Shown here piece after piece: positions 1 through 7,964 of a stretch of 64,000 bases of DNA (position 1 is the first letter of the stretch; each line of letters begins with the position of its first letter). Origin of the DNA: Plantibacter auratus (lineage in GTDB: Bacteria > Actinomycetota > Actinomycetes > Actinomycetales > Microbacteriaceae). The position numbers were made by a program, and so were the translations under genes. Location: positions 124,001-188,000 of the forward strand of contig NZ_JBOBFV010000004.1 in the NCBI RefSeq assembly GCF_050587365.1, written 5' to 3'. Under the pieces are notes generated by a model. It saw nothing but the letters and a program-made list of their open reading frames with translations, was not told the origin of the DNA and ran no database searches.

Positions 1-536
1 TCGCACGGTCCGGCCTGGGCGCCCTCTCCTTCCGCGCCGTCGCGAGTGAGGACGACTGCTCGCTCGGTTCCGTGCAGAAGGCGTTCCCGAGCAAGCAGCG
101 GATGGTAGCGGCAGCGTTCACGCGACTCCGCGACACCTCCGCGCCCCTGCCACCCGGCGAACCGGGCCGCCCGAACCTGCGACAGTGGCTCGTCGACCTG
201 TTCATCGGCGTCCTCCCGCTCGACGAACCACGCCGAGCCGCACACCGCCAGGGCGAGGTGTTCGCACAGGTTGCGCTCGTCGACCCGGACATCGCTGACG
301 CCATCGCCGAGAGCGACACCCGACTCCGCGGCCTCATCGCCTCGCTCGTGGCACGCGGGCGCGCGGAGGGCGAGATCCCGACGTGGGTCGATCCCGACAC
401 CGCCGCTTGGGCCGTCTGGGCGCTCGCGGGCGGCGTCGCCTCCCAACTCGGCTACGACCCGGAACCCGAGAGCGAGGTCCGGAGCAGACTCGATGCGGCG
501 ATCGGCGCGCTCCTGGGCGTCGCTGCCACCGACTGA
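1..536 (+). CDS. TetR-family transcriptional regulator, 5' end cut by the window
   Basis: The reading frame is open from base 3, and 177 residues are visible. The first ones (LGSVQKAFPSKQRMVAAAF) look like the end of a TetR N-terminal helix-turn-helix, and the remainder is an all-helical ligand-binding domain with WAVWALAGGVASQLGY near the C-terminus, as usual in the family. The DNA-binding domain is therefore mostly outside the window. The NAD(P)-binding oxidoreductase on the same strand starts 96 bases downstream and may be its target, but no operator is visible here. The family call is good; the ligand is unknown. Confidence 0.75.
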   Translation, partial: ARSGLGALSFRAVASEDDCSLGSVQKAFPSKQRMVAAAFTRLRDTSAPLPPGEPGRPNLRQWLVDLFIGVLPLDEPRRAAHRQGEVFAQVALVDPDIADAIAESDTRLRGLIASLVARGRAEGEIPTWVDPDTAAWAVWALAGGVASQLGYDPEPESEVRSRLDAAIGALLGVAATD

Positions 537-632
537 CGACCGGACCACGCGACCGGACCGCCGCGGATGAACGTCCGCTGAGAATCGGCGAGCGCAGGAA
601 TGTCCCACCCCGCCGGAACCGTTCCCCTGAAC

Positions 633-1280
633 ATGACAACCATCGGAATCATCGGTTCAGGAAACATCGGCTCTCAGCTTGCACGCCTCACGGTGGCGCA
701 GGGTCACGACGTCATCGTGTCCAACTCGCGCGGACCGGAGACGCTCACCGACCTCGTCTCGGAGCTCGGCGAGCACGCCACCGCCGGCACCGCCCTCGAC
801 GCGGCCGAGCGTGGCGACATCGTCATCGTCACCATCCCGTTGCACGCGATCGACACCGTCCCCGTCGCACCGCTCGCGGGCAAGGTCGTCATCGACACGA
901 ACAACTACTACCCCGAGCGCGACGGCCACATCGCCGAGCTCGACGAGGAGACCACCACCACGGCCGAGATGCTGCAGGCGCACCTCCCGGAGTCGCAGGT
1001 CGTGAAGGCGTTCAACCACATCTACGCAGCCGACCTCACCACCAAGGGCAAGCCGTCCGGCACCCCGAACCGCCGGGCCCTCGTCATCGCCGGTGACGAC
1101 GCCGACGCGAAGGCCACCGTCGCCGCACTCATCGACTCCTTCGGGTTCGAGCCCCTCGACATCGGCGCGCTCTCCGAGGGATGGCGCATCCAGCGCGACA
1201 CCCCCGGCTACGGTCCGGACGTCGACGCCGACAAGCTGCGCGAACTCGTCGCCGAGGCCAAGCGCTACCGCGACATGTAA
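633..1280 (+). CDS. NADPH-dependent F420 reductase-like oxidoreductase
   Basis: A 215-residue Rossmann protein that begins directly with the dinucleotide-binding motif (GSGNIG at residues 8-13), resembling the coenzyme F420-dependent NADP oxidoreductase family. Later family-type features are a short VVIDTNNYY segment and VVKAFNHIYA. An in-frame ATG at 600 would add 11 residues; 633 is preferred because the fold starts there, although neither start has a clear ribosome site. It ends just before a long hairpin shared with the opposing GNAT gene. The substrate is unknown and F420 use is not proven: many members are NAD(P)-binding reductases of other substrates. Confidence 0.75.
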   Translation: MTTIGIIGSGNIGSQLARLTVAQGHDVIVSNSRGPETLTDLVSELGEHATAGTALDAAERGDIVIVTIPLHAIDTVPVAPLAGKVVIDTNNYYPERDGHIAELDEETTTTAEMLQAHLPESQVVKAFNHIYAADLTTKGKPSGTPNRRALVIAGDDADAKATVAALIDSFGFEPLDIGALSEGWRIQRDTPGYGPDVDADKLRELVAEAKRYRDM

Positions 1281-1294
1281 GTCACGCCGCATCG

Positions 1295-1351
1295 CGAATC
1301 GCCCCGAGTGGTCGTCCAGGAGGTCCTGGTACGACCACTCGGGGCGATTCG
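1295..1351. terminator. Bidirectional terminator hairpin between convergent genes
   Basis: A 21-base arm at 1295-1315 (CGAATCGCCCCGAGTGGTCG...) is repeated as its exact reverse complement at 1331-1351. The loop folds further (CCAGGA/TCCTGG) apart from one bulged base. It fills the gap between the stop codons of the reductase and the opposing GNAT gene, so it should terminate both. There is no long U tract. Confidence 0.8.
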
Positions 1352-1355
1352 TCGT

Positions 1356-1832
1356 TCAGTGGCCCGGTGGGTCGGCCCGCCATTCGAGGAGCAGCGGCGC
1401 TTCCTCGAACCCGGCGCGGCGGTAGACCGGCGCACCCGCGTCGTTCGAGCTGACGGAGACCCGGCCGATGTCGCGAGCTCGTGCGGCGTCGAGGAGTCCG
1501 TCGACGAGACGGCCGGCGATGCCGCGACCACGGAACCCCGGGCGGACGAAGACGCTCTGCACGTCGCCGGTCAGCCGGCGGAGGGCCCCGATGTTGGGTG
1601 CGCGGGAGAACACGACGAGCCATGCCATGCCGACGAGCTGATCGTCGACCTCGGCGATCAGGCACACCCGGGAGTCGGGGTCGACCGCGATCCACGAGAC
1701 GAGGTCATGTGCGAACAGCGCCCGTTCCCAGTCGGCGAGCGGGGCGGCGGGCGGCGACATCATGAGCTTCAGCTCGGCGAGCCCGGTGGCATCGGCTGGC
1801 GTGGCGACGCGGATCACGACCTCGGGTTCCAT
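1356..1832 (-). CDS. GNAT-family N-acetyltransferase
   Basis: A 158-residue protein of GNAT fold. The acetyl-CoA pyrophosphate loop is SVFVRPGFRGRGIAGRL, with RGRGIA at residues 101-106, followed by the C-terminal VSVSSNDAGAPVYRRAGFEE segment typical of the family. The ATG at 1832 gives MEPEVVIRVATP, the usual GNAT beginning; the frame stays open upstream, but there it only translates intergenic repeat DNA. It is convergent with the reductase gene, separated by a hairpin. The acceptor substrate cannot be deduced. Confidence 0.85.
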   Translation of the reverse strand: MEPEVVIRVATPADATGLAELKLMMSPPAAPLADWERALFAHDLVSWIAVDPDSRVCLIAEVDDQLVGMAWLVVFSRAPNIGALRRLTGDVQSVFVRPGFRGRGIAGRLVDGLLDAARARDIGRVSVSSNDAGAPVYRRAGFEEAPLLLEWRADPPGH

Positions 1833-1886
1833 GGGTCGAGTGTGCCACGGGCCGCTGTCATGGCTGGGAAGTGGTGAGTCCGGGGT

Positions 1887-2203
1887 GCCCTTCGACAGGC
1901 GGATCCTGAGCCTGTCGAAGGGCAGGGAGCGGAAAGGTGGCTCGAGCGGAGGGACCGCCGAGGCACCAGTGACCCGGAACCGAGTGACGGTCACTGAGCT
2001 TGTCGAAGTGCACACGAAGGGCGCCCGCCCGGACGAAAGCCTCCGCGCGGGAAAGCCGGACTCGTGGGCCCTTCGACAGGCTCAGGGAGCGGGATGGTGT
2101 CCGAGATGGAGGCCGCCGCCGCTAGCCGAGTGACCCGGGGCCGGGCTCCGTTCGCCGACCCTGCCGAGGTGCTCGAGGGCCCTTCGACAAGCTCAGGGAC
2201 CGG
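1887..2203. repeat. Cluster of REP-like elements (gap 1833-2268)
   Basis: The 436-base gap holds four copies. Two fused back to back form a hairpin (arms 1887-1900 and 1910-1923); one CACT-type copy in reverse orientation lies at 1991-2013; CCCT-type forward copies lie at 2069-2093 and 2180-2203. Open frames here translate to repeat peptides such as RQAQG and LSLSKG and are not genes. No other feature is seen. Confidence 0.85.
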
Positions 2204-2268
2204 TTAGGCGCGCAGGGTCCGGATAGACGCGCCGGGACCGGCTATGCGCTCAGCGAGCGGGGCTGGCC

Positions 2269-3225
2269 TCAGGGACCCAGCGCCGCGAAGCGGTCCAGCG
2301 CCGCACGCAGCACGGCGCTCTCCTCGGCGCCGCCGTGGCCCTCGGTCTCGACGATCGTCAGCTCACTCGCAGGCCACAGCTGATGGAGGCGCCAGGCGGT
2401 CGCGGCCGGTCCGCTGATGTCACGTCGGCCGTGGACCAGCGCTCCGGGGATGTGCGCGATGCGGTCCATCCGCGACAGCACCGCCCGGTCGCCCGCGAGG
2501 AAGCCGTCGTGACTCCAGTAGTGGGTGACGAGCGTCCCGAACGCCTCGCGCACGGTCGCGTCGGCGAACAGCTGGCCGACGCGTTCGGGGTGGTCGAGTG
2601 ACACGTGCGCACTCTCCCAGCGGTCCCAGGCGGTCGCGGCGTGTGTGCGGTCCGTCGCGTCGCCCTCTCGAAGACGGCGCGCATAGGCCTCGACGACCCG
2701 CTCGCCGTCCCGCCGGTCGCTGTCAGCTTCGAATTGCGCCCACTCCTCGGGGAAGACGCGGCCGACGCCCTCGGTGATCCAGTCGACCTCGTCGCGGCTC
2801 GTGGTCGTCACCGCGACGAGCGCCAGCGCGATCACCCGATCGGGATGCTCCTGCGCGTAGGCCAGTGCGAGGGTCGTTCCCCACGAGACTCCGGCGACCA
2901 CCCAGCGCTCCACACCCGAGGCGACTCGCACCGCCTCGATGTCGGCGATGAGTCGCTGCGTGGTGTGACCGGCGAGCTGGTCACGGGCGTCCACGATGTT
3001 CGGCAGGCTGCGGCCGCTCCCGCGCTGGTCGATGCCGATGAGGCGGTACCGCGACAGGTCGAAGTGCGAGAGGTACCAGCCGGAGCCGAGCGACCCGCCG
3101 GGGCCGCCGTGCAGCCAGAGCGCGGGAACACCGTCGGGGGTGCCGGACTCCTCGACGAAGATCGACGCACCGCCCTCCACGTCGACGAAACCGGTGGTGT
3201 GCAGGTCGGCTAGCTCCTCGGTCAT
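2269..3225 (-). CDS. Proline iminopeptidase-like alpha/beta hydrolase
   Basis: A 318-residue S33-type alpha/beta hydrolase. HGGPG (39-43) forms the oxyanion-hole motif and DQRGSGRS (66-73) is the signature of prolyl iminopeptidases. GVSWG contains the nucleophile Ser114, with Asp269 (GRRDISG) and His297 (EGHGG) completing the triad. The expected reaction is release of N-terminal proline from peptides in the cytoplasm; related aminopeptidases have broader specificity. The ATG at 3225 is chosen because residues further upstream are repeat translation (RSLSLSKG). The stop codon TGA comes from a half copy of the repeat (GGTCCCTGA), so the C-terminal LGP appears repeat-derived. Confidence 0.85.
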   Translation of the reverse strand: MTEELADLHTTGFVDVEGGASIFVEESGTPDGVPALWLHGGPGGSLGSGWYLSHFDLSRYRLIGIDQRGSGRSLPNIVDARDQLAGHTTQRLIADIEAVRVASGVERWVVAGVSWGTTLALAYAQEHPDRVIALALVAVTTTSRDEVDWITEGVGRVFPEEWAQFEADSDRRDGERVVEAYARRLREGDATDRTHAATAWDRWESAHVSLDHPERVGQLFADATVREAFGTLVTHYWSHDGFLAGDRAVLSRMDRIAHIPGALVHGRRDISGPAATAWRLHQLWPASELTIVETEGHGGAEESAVLRAALDRFAALGP

Positions 3226-3262
3226 CCGTGCCACGCTACACAGCTCGGGTCCTGCGTGCAGG

Positions 3263-3286
3263 CCCTTCGACAGGCTCAGGGACCGG
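3263..3286 (+). repeat. REP-like element, CCCT type
   Basis: A single full copy (CCCTTCGACAGGCTCAGG followed by GACCGG) just upstream of the hydrolase start codon, between it and the lipoprotein gene. Confidence 0.85.
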
Positions 3287-3309
3287 GGAGAGGTGCGGCG
3301 GGTTCGAAC

Positions 3310-3450
3310 GTGTCCCTCTTCATCCCGATCATCGTCATCCTCGACGGGTGGGTCCGTGTCGTCGGCCCCGTCTTCCTCGGGATCGTCGCCATCGCCCTCG
3401 CCAGCCGCGAGTCGGCCGTCGCGGCTGCCGTCCGGGGGCAGGAGTCGTAG
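3310..3450 (+). CDS. Possible small membrane protein (46 aa)
   Basis: A GTG-started frame encodes MSLFIPIIVILDGWVRVVG and a second hydrophobic stretch, ending with a charged tail. It is strongly hydrophobic, contains no repeat-derived sequence, and occupies the gap before the lipoprotein gene. The purine-rich GGGGAGAGG at 3285-3293 is too far upstream to be a good ribosome site. It could be chance, since the opposite strand here is rich in Asp codons, which read as Ile/Val on this strand. Confidence 0.3.
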   Translation: MSLFIPIIVILDGWVRVVGPVFLGIVAIALASRESAVAAAVRGQES

Positions 3451-3481
3451 GCTGTCGGGAATCGACATCGGGGGACGTCAC

Positions 3482-3940
3482 ATGCACCGACGCATCGCAG
3501 GAGGACTCATCGCACTCACACTCGCCGGCGGACTGAGCGCCTGCACCGGCGGAGTGACGAGCTACGCGGACCTCGAGCGCGACCAGGCCGACAAGGATCG
3601 GCTCCCGGCGAGCACCATCGGAGCCGGCAGCGACGACCCGTTCACGATCGACGCCGACTCGACCCGACTCGTCGCCGTCCAAGGCGACACGGAGATCTTC
3701 CTCGCGTCGGCGACCGAGCAGGGTCAATCTCGGATCTGCATCATCGTGTTCGCGGAGACCCAGCCGTTCCGAGCCTGCGGCAGCGGTGACCGCGTCGGCA
3801 TGAGCGACAGCGTCAACGAATACACGGTGCTCTCCGACGCCGTCGTCGACACCGCGCTCGACCCCGCCGAGGACTGGACGAAGATCAGCGAGAACGTCTT
3901 CACCCGCCCGGTCCAACCGACGACGAGCGACACGCAGTAG
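3482..3940 (+). CDS. Putative secreted lipoprotein
   Basis: A 152-residue protein with a lipoprotein signal peptide: MHRRIAGG, a hydrophobic core, then the lipobox LSAC with the lipidated Cys21. A GGGGGACG ribosome site precedes the ATG. The mature part is acidic and contains two more cysteines (SRICIIVF and FRACGSG), which may form a disulfide outside the membrane. A TAGGCT hexamer at 3448-3453 is a possible -10 box. No family is recognised; an envelope or extracytoplasmic location is the only safe inference. Confidence 0.75.
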   Translation: MHRRIAGGLIALTLAGGLSACTGGVTSYADLERDQADKDRLPASTIGAGSDDPFTIDADSTRLVAVQGDTEIFLASATEQGQSRICIIVFAETQPFRACGSGDRVGMSDSVNEYTVLSDAVVDTALDPAEDWTKISENVFTRPVQPTTSDTQ

Positions 3941-3957
3941 CGATCGTCCTCCTGACA

Positions 3958-4021
3958 GCAGGAGTACCGCCCTGCAACAGGACACATGGGACGCGAGTGT
4001 CCTGCTGCCGCGCGGACGTCC
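3958..4021. repeat. AGCAGGA-type hairpin, copy A
   Basis: An imperfect inverted repeat just behind the lipoprotein stop codon, with inner arms ACAGGACAC and GTGTCCTGCT and outer arms GCAGGAGTACCGC and GCGGACGTCC. It is the first of five related hairpins in the window (others at 9402, 23160, 31607 and 41609). It probably acts as a terminator or a REP-like insertion. Confidence 0.7.
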
Positions 4022-4031
4022 GGTTCCCGCG

Positions 4032-4183
4032 CCCTTCGACAAGCTCAGGGACCGGCGTGGTGCGTCGAGCAGACACGGCCGCGCGATTGCGTGGGCCCTT
4101 CGACAGGCTCAGGGACCGGCGCGGCACGTCGGGCGGATACTGCCGCGGGATTGCATGGGCCCTTCGACAAGCTCAGGGAACGG
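4032..4183 (+). repeat. Three REP-like elements in a 64-bp tandem array
   Basis: Full copies start at 4032, 4096 and 4160, exactly 64 bases apart. The DNA between them is also related (CGTGGTGCGTCGAGCAGAC against CGCGGCACGTCGGGCGGAT), so the element was amplified together with its flank. The array lies between the lipoprotein gene and the 3' end of the XRE gene; nothing else is seen in 3941-4197. Confidence 0.85.
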
Positions 4184-4197
4184 GAGCGACCGGGGAG

Positions 4198-4494
4198 CTA
4201 GGAGACGAGTCGCTCGCGCAGGCGTTCGCCGGACGGGGCAGTGTCCCGCCGGGTCGGGCTGATCGTCGCCCAGAGCTCGTCGAGGGACAGGCCGAGCACC
4301 TCGGCGATCGCGGCGATCGTCGAGAACGCCGGCGTCGCCACCCGGCCCGACTCGATCTTCCGCAGCGTCTCCGGCGAGAGGCCGGCATCCAGGGCGATGT
4401 CGAGCATCGAACGCTCACCTCGGGCCTCGCGCAGGAGCGCACCGAGGCGCTGACCGCGTTCGACATCGGAGGGGGTGAGCGGGAGGCGGACCAT
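4198..4494 (-). CDS. XRE-family helix-turn-helix regulator
   Basis: A 98-residue single-domain DNA-binding protein. RLGALLREARGERSMLDIAL, followed by AGLSPETLRKIESGRVATP, is a Cro/CI-type helix-turn-helix with its recognition helix near residues 38-50, then a short charged tail. It is divergent from the methionine aminopeptidase gene. A TACACT hexamer on this strand at 4501-4506 lies six bases before the ATG, so the transcript may be leaderless. Autoregulation through the shared AT-rich gap is likely but unproven. Confidence 0.85.
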   Translation of the reverse strand: MVRLPLTPSDVERGQRLGALLREARGERSMLDIALDAGLSPETLRKIESGRVATPAFSTIAAIAEVLGLSLDELWATISPTRRDTAPSGERLRERLVS

Positions 4495-4500
4495 GCGCCC

Positions 4501-4535
4501 AGTGTAGTACGGGATAGTTTGACCGGTATAGTTAT
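4501..4535. promoter_or_regulatory. Divergent promoter region of the XRE and map genes
   Basis: This is a locally AT-rich stretch in a GC-rich context. On the minus strand TACACT (4506-4501) stands six bases before the XRE ATG. On the plus strand TATAGT (4527-4532) could serve map. Two similar units, GGATAGTTT and GTATAGTTA, flank ACCGGT and may be the XRE binding sites. Confidence 0.5.
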
Positions 4536-4605
4536 TGGTCGAGCGCCGTTCGCGGCACGAACACCACCGCACCACGAACGCAGCACGCCGATGGAAGGGC
4601 CCCGC

Positions 4606-5382
4606 ATGATCGAGATCTTCACCCCCACCGAGGTCGCGAAGGCACGTCGCACCGGCGAGCTCGTCGCGAACATCCTCCACACGCTCAAGCACCGCGTGAC
4701 GGTCGGCACCAACCTCCTCGAGATCGACCGCTGGGCCAAGGCGATGATCCTCGAGGCCGGCGCCGTCTCCTGCTACGTCGACTACGCCCCCTCCTTCGGT
4801 CGCGGACCCTTCGGCCACTACATCTGCACCGCCGTGAACGACGCCGTCCTGCACGGCCTCCCCCGCGACTACACGCTGGCCGACGGCGACCTCCTCACCC
4901 TCGACCTCGCTGTCCTGCTCGACGGCATCGCCGCCGACTCGGCCATCAGCTTCGTCGTCGGCACGGCGACCCCCGAGGACCTCGCGCTCATCGAGACCAC
5001 CCAGGAGGCCCTCGCCGCCGGCATCGCCGCCGCCAAGCCGGGTGCGAAGATCGGCGACATCTCCTTCGCGATCGGCACCGTGCTGCGTGGCGCCGGCTAC
5101 CCGGTCAACATGGAGTTCGGCGGCCACGGCATCGGCACGACGATGCACCAGGACCCGCACGTCTCGAACGACGGACGCGCCGGCCGCGGCTACAAGTTGC
5201 GCCCGGGCCTGCTCCTCGCGATCGAGCCATGGGTCATGGCCGACACCGACAAACTCGTCACCGACGCCGACGGCTGGACCCTCCGCAGCGTGACCGGCAG
5301 CCGCACCGCCCACAGCGAGCACACCATCGCGATCACCGAGGACGGCGCCGAGATCATGACGCTGCCGACGGTCACATTCTGA
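4606..5382 (+). CDS. map: Type I methionine aminopeptidase
   Basis: A 258-residue enzyme that removes the initiator methionine from new proteins in the cytoplasm. All five metal ligands of the family are in place: Asp100 and Asp111 (LTLDLAVLLDGIAADS), His174 (GGHGIG), Glu207 (LAIEPW) and Glu238 (HSEHTI). The catalytic His83 (VLHGLP) and His181 (MHQDPH) are also present. Length and order match the short class I enzymes, with no N-terminal zinc finger. The ATG at 4606 is preferred over 4591 because GGAAGGG lies six bases upstream of it. The neighbouring XRE gene suggests a regulated second copy rather than the ribosomal-operon copy, but that is inference. Confidence 0.92.
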   Translation: MIEIFTPTEVAKARRTGELVANILHTLKHRVTVGTNLLEIDRWAKAMILEAGAVSCYVDYAPSFGRGPFGHYICTAVNDAVLHGLPRDYTLADGDLLTLDLAVLLDGIAADSAISFVVGTATPEDLALIETTQEALAAGIAAAKPGAKIGDISFAIGTVLRGAGYPVNMEFGGHGIGTTMHQDPHVSNDGRAGRGYKLRPGLLLAIEPWVMADTDKLVTDADGWTLRSVTGSRTAHSEHTIAITEDGAEIMTLPTVTF

Positions 5383-5431
5383 GCACCTGAAGGTCTGTCG
5401 AGCGCACTCGACCGGCCCGGCACACCGTGTT

Positions 5432-5437
5432 TAGGCT
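5432..5437 (+). promoter_or_regulatory. -10 hexamer of a probable leaderless promoter
   Basis: TAGGCT ends six bases before the ATG at 5444, which would place transcription initiation on or next to the start codon. TCGACC at 5408-5413 is a possible -35 with an 18-base spacer. No ribosome site is visible. Confidence 0.5.
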
Positions 5438-5443
5438 GGTGAC

Positions 5444-5944
5444 ATGACCGACGATCGCCGCACGGTCCTCCGGGGCCGGTACCTGAGCCTCGGACTCGGC
5501 GAGCTGTTCGCCGCCGTCGTGTTCATCTGGGTCGCGTTCGTCTCGGCGCTGCCGTTGTTCGAACGATCAACCGATGCGCTCGCGTTCTGGTCGGCCCTCG
5601 CACCGCTGCTGGTGATCCTCGTGCAGGCCGGCGTCTACTGGCTGGCCGCCCGGCGGTGGGTCAAGCAGGGCACCATGCCTCCTGGACTGGCCGCCACCTA
5701 CCGCGGGTTCCGCGTGCTCGACGCGGCCCTGCTGCTCGCCGGACTCGTCGGCATCATCGTCTGGTTCCCCGCCCACCCCTTCGCAGCCATCGGCATCCCG
5801 TTCGTCTGGCTCCTGGGTGTCATCGAGTACGTGAACTACTTCGTCGTCCGGCTCGCCTACCCACCGTCCGTGTGGTTCAAGCGGATCGGCGAGTGGCGTA
5901 CGCCTCGACTCCTGCAGGACGTCCGGGCGGCTCAGCGGAGCTGA
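5444..5944 (+). CDS. Integral membrane protein, four predicted helices
   Basis: A 166-residue hydrophobic protein with about four transmembrane segments: LGELFAAVVFIWVAFVSALP, APLLVILVQAGVYWLA, a third centred on ALLLAGLVGIIVWF, and IPFVWLLGVIEYVNYFVV, then a basic cytoplasmic tail. I recognise no characterised family. It is convergent with the NAD-binding protein, with only three bases between the stop codons. Confidence 0.75.
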   Translation: MTDDRRTVLRGRYLSLGLGELFAAVVFIWVAFVSALPLFERSTDALAFWSALAPLLVILVQAGVYWLAARRWVKQGTMPPGLAATYRGFRVLDAALLLAGLVGIIVWFPAHPFAAIGIPFVWLLGVIEYVNYFVVRLAYPPSVWFKRIGEWRTPRLLQDVRAAQRS

Positions 5945-5947
5945 CGC

Positions 5948-6700
5948 TCAGCGAGCGGCGCTGAGCCCGTCGATCCACTGCGCGAAGGTCTGCACACCGC
6001 GCTGCGCTTCTGGCCCGGCGAGGGTCGTGCCGTCGCGCATCGCCGTGCCGAAGCCGCCGGGCAGCGGGATCTGCACGACCGGGCCGCGGATGCCCGTGGC
6101 GGCGGTGTAGGCCTTGACCATCGCGGTCATCCGCAATTCCTCGGGGCCCGCGAGATCGGCCGGGCGCCCCTGCGGTTCGCCCTCGGCCAGCTCCACCAGG
6201 CGCTCGGCGACCTCGCGCGCGGCGACGGGCTGCGAGGTCATCGTCGGCACCATCGTGACGGGGCCGAAGCGGAAGCGCTCGACCATCTGCTGCGCGAACT
6301 CGTGGAACTGCGTCGCTCGGAGGATCGTCCACGGGATGCACCCGCCGGTGATCAGCTCCTCCTGCAGCGCCTTGCCGGCGTAGTAGCCGAAAGGGGCCCG
6401 GTCGCTTCCGACGATCGACAGCGCGACGTGGTGGGGCACGCCGGCAGTGCCCTCGGCCTCGAGCAGGTTGCGGGTGACCGCCCCGAAGAACTGGCGCGAC
6501 TGCTGGGCGGACTGCGTGGCAGTCGACGTCACGTCGATGACGACGTCCGCGGCCTCCAGCCGCTGCGCGAGCCCGGCTCCGGTGGCGAGGTCGACGCCGG
6601 TGGCACGCGACAGCACGACCACCCGGTGTCCGCGCTCCTGGGCCACCGCGACGACGTGTCGCCCGACCATCCCGCTGCCTCCTGCGACGACGATCTTCAT
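5948..6700 (-). CDS. NAD(P)-binding SDR/NmrA-like protein
   Basis: A 250-residue atypical short-chain dehydrogenase. It starts with the Rossmann motif GGSGMVGRH (residues 7-15) and carries VVIDVTSTATQS in place of the usual cofactor-loop helix. The YxxxK motif is reduced to FGYYAGKALQEELI, which keeps a Tyr and a Lys. Such proteins bind NAD(P)H and act as reductases or as redox sensors. An AGAAGGGAG ribosome site precedes the ATG. The substrate is unknown. Confidence 0.8.
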   Translation of the reverse strand: MKIVVAGGSGMVGRHVVAVAQERGHRVVVLSRATGVDLATGAGLAQRLEAADVVIDVTSTATQSAQQSRQFFGAVTRNLLEAEGTAGVPHHVALSIVGSDRAPFGYYAGKALQEELITGGCIPWTILRATQFHEFAQQMVERFRFGPVTMVPTMTSQPVAAREVAERLVELAEGEPQGRPADLAGPEELRMTAMVKAYTAATGIRGPVVQIPLPGGFGTAMRDGTTLAGPEAQRGVQTFAQWIDGLSAAR

Positions 6701-6727
6701 GCGACACTCCCTTCTGCTCGACGGATG

Positions 6728-7393
6728 TCACTCTATCGGCGGGAGGAAGCAGCCGTTCTCGACCGTGATCCGCAGCACGTCGGCATCGGGCCGGAGCTCC
6801 CGTTCGAAGATGATGGCGTCGTCGCGGAGCTGCGCCGACAGCTCCAGCTCGCCGGGTGAGGGCACGATGAGCTCCGACCGGAACTCGTCCGAGTCGGCCG
6901 CGAGTTCGAGCGGCGGCGCGTACCCGTTGATGAGGTCGACGAGCACGGCGCGACTCGTTCCGACCGGCAGCTCGACCTCGACGGCCATGCGCGCCAGCTT
7001 CGTGGCCCGACCGGACGGCGCCAGACTGCTGCAGGGTGCCTCCGAGGCCTGGGGCGAGAACGCGAACGGCTGCCCGCCCGTCGCCGTGTTGACCATCTGC
7101 CCGAGGAGGTCTGCAGCCACGGCGAACACCTCGTCTCGGGCGGGAAGCTCGTCGTCGCGCTGAGGAGCGCTCGGGTCGATCGCCGGCGTCTCGGGCACCG
7201 TCGAAGCACGATCACCCCGCGGCTCCCCGACCTGACCCGTGCAGGCGACGATCACCAGCGCGAACACACTCAGCTGGGCGACCACCGCGACGACGATCGC
7301 CATGATCGAGCGCCGCCCGAGCGACCGGGAACGGCGCCCTGGCGGCGCCTCCGCGCGCGCATCGGTGGTCATTTCGTCCGGGATCGTGTCCAC
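6728..7393 (-). CDS. Membrane-anchored hypothetical protein
   Basis: A 221-residue protein: a cytoplasmic basic N-terminus (RRSRSLGRRS), one hydrophobic segment (IMAIVVAVVAQLSVFALVIV) and an extracytoplasmic domain of about 165 residues with an internal Cys and a C-terminal NGCFLPPIE. The GTG at 7393 is chosen because CAGGAG lies just upstream; the in-frame ATG at 7372 is an alternative. No family is recognised. It is divergent from the small gene at 7682. Confidence 0.65.
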   Translation of the reverse strand: MDTIPDEMTTDARAEAPPGRRSRSLGRRSIMAIVVAVVAQLSVFALVIVACTGQVGEPRGDRASTVPETPAIDPSAPQRDDELPARDEVFAVAADLLGQMVNTATGGQPFAFSPQASEAPCSSLAPSGRATKLARMAVEVELPVGTSRAVLVDLINGYAPPLELAADSDEFRSELIVPSPGELELSAQLRDDAIIFERELRPDADVLRITVENGCFLPPIE

Positions 7394-7556
7394 GCATACT
7401 CCTGTCTGGCCGTGTGTCGCGACGATGGCCGTCGCGATGCTGCAGCGACGGTATCGATCGGGAGCCGGTCGACGGCTCGGCAGTTGGTGGGCATGACGCG
7501 GCGAGCGCGGATCGGGCGCCTGTGGAGCGGCGTCAAGCGTGTGCGCCGCCGACGAG

Positions 7557-7585
7557 TTGCAGGCACGTCTACCACGGTGTATAAC
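7557..7585 (+). promoter_or_regulatory. Predicted sigma-70-type promoter
   Basis: TTGCAG (7557-7562) and TATAAC (7580-7585) are separated by exactly 17 bases, one of the best consensus matches in the window. It would drive the small ORF at 7682, leaving a leader of about 90 bases. The surrounding AT-rich patch is unusual here. Confidence 0.6.
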
Positions 7586-7681
7586 AAATCTGCACTTCGA
7601 GATACAGATCCGGATCCGACCGATCAGCCGTTCCCGAAGCGCGCCTCCCATCCGAACCCGACCAGGAACCACCCGACCCCG

Positions 7682-7927
7682 ATGACGACCCTGCAGCACC
7701 CAGCCACCACCGGCTCCATCCCCACCCCACGCCCGCAGCTCGCGGCACTTCCCCGCACCCTGCGTCGCAGCATCCCGGCCGAGCAACGCCAGCTGTTCCG
7801 CACCCTTGCCGCCACCATCGGCGGCTTCTGCCTGTTCACCGGCCTCGTCGGTGCGGCCATCACCGGCTGGATGGTGCTGCTCGGCCTTCCGGCCGCGGCG
7901 ATCCTCCTCGGCGCAACCGCTCCCTGA
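7682..7927 (+). CDS. Small membrane-associated hypothetical protein (81 aa)
   Basis: A polar N-terminus rich in Pro and Thr is followed by RTLRRSIPAEQRQLFRTLA and one long hydrophobic region, from TIGGFCLFTGLVGAAITGW to the C-terminus, that could form two helices as a hairpin. A strong promoter lies upstream. The ribosome site is weak (AGGAACC). No family is recognised; the start codon is uncertain. Confidence 0.5.
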   Translation: MTTLQHPATTGSIPTPRPQLAALPRTLRRSIPAEQRQLFRTLAATIGGFCLFTGLVGAAITGWMVLLGLPAAAILLGATAP

Positions 7928-7964
7928 TCGATCGGCCGAGCTATCTCACCTTGGCGGGTAGCCC

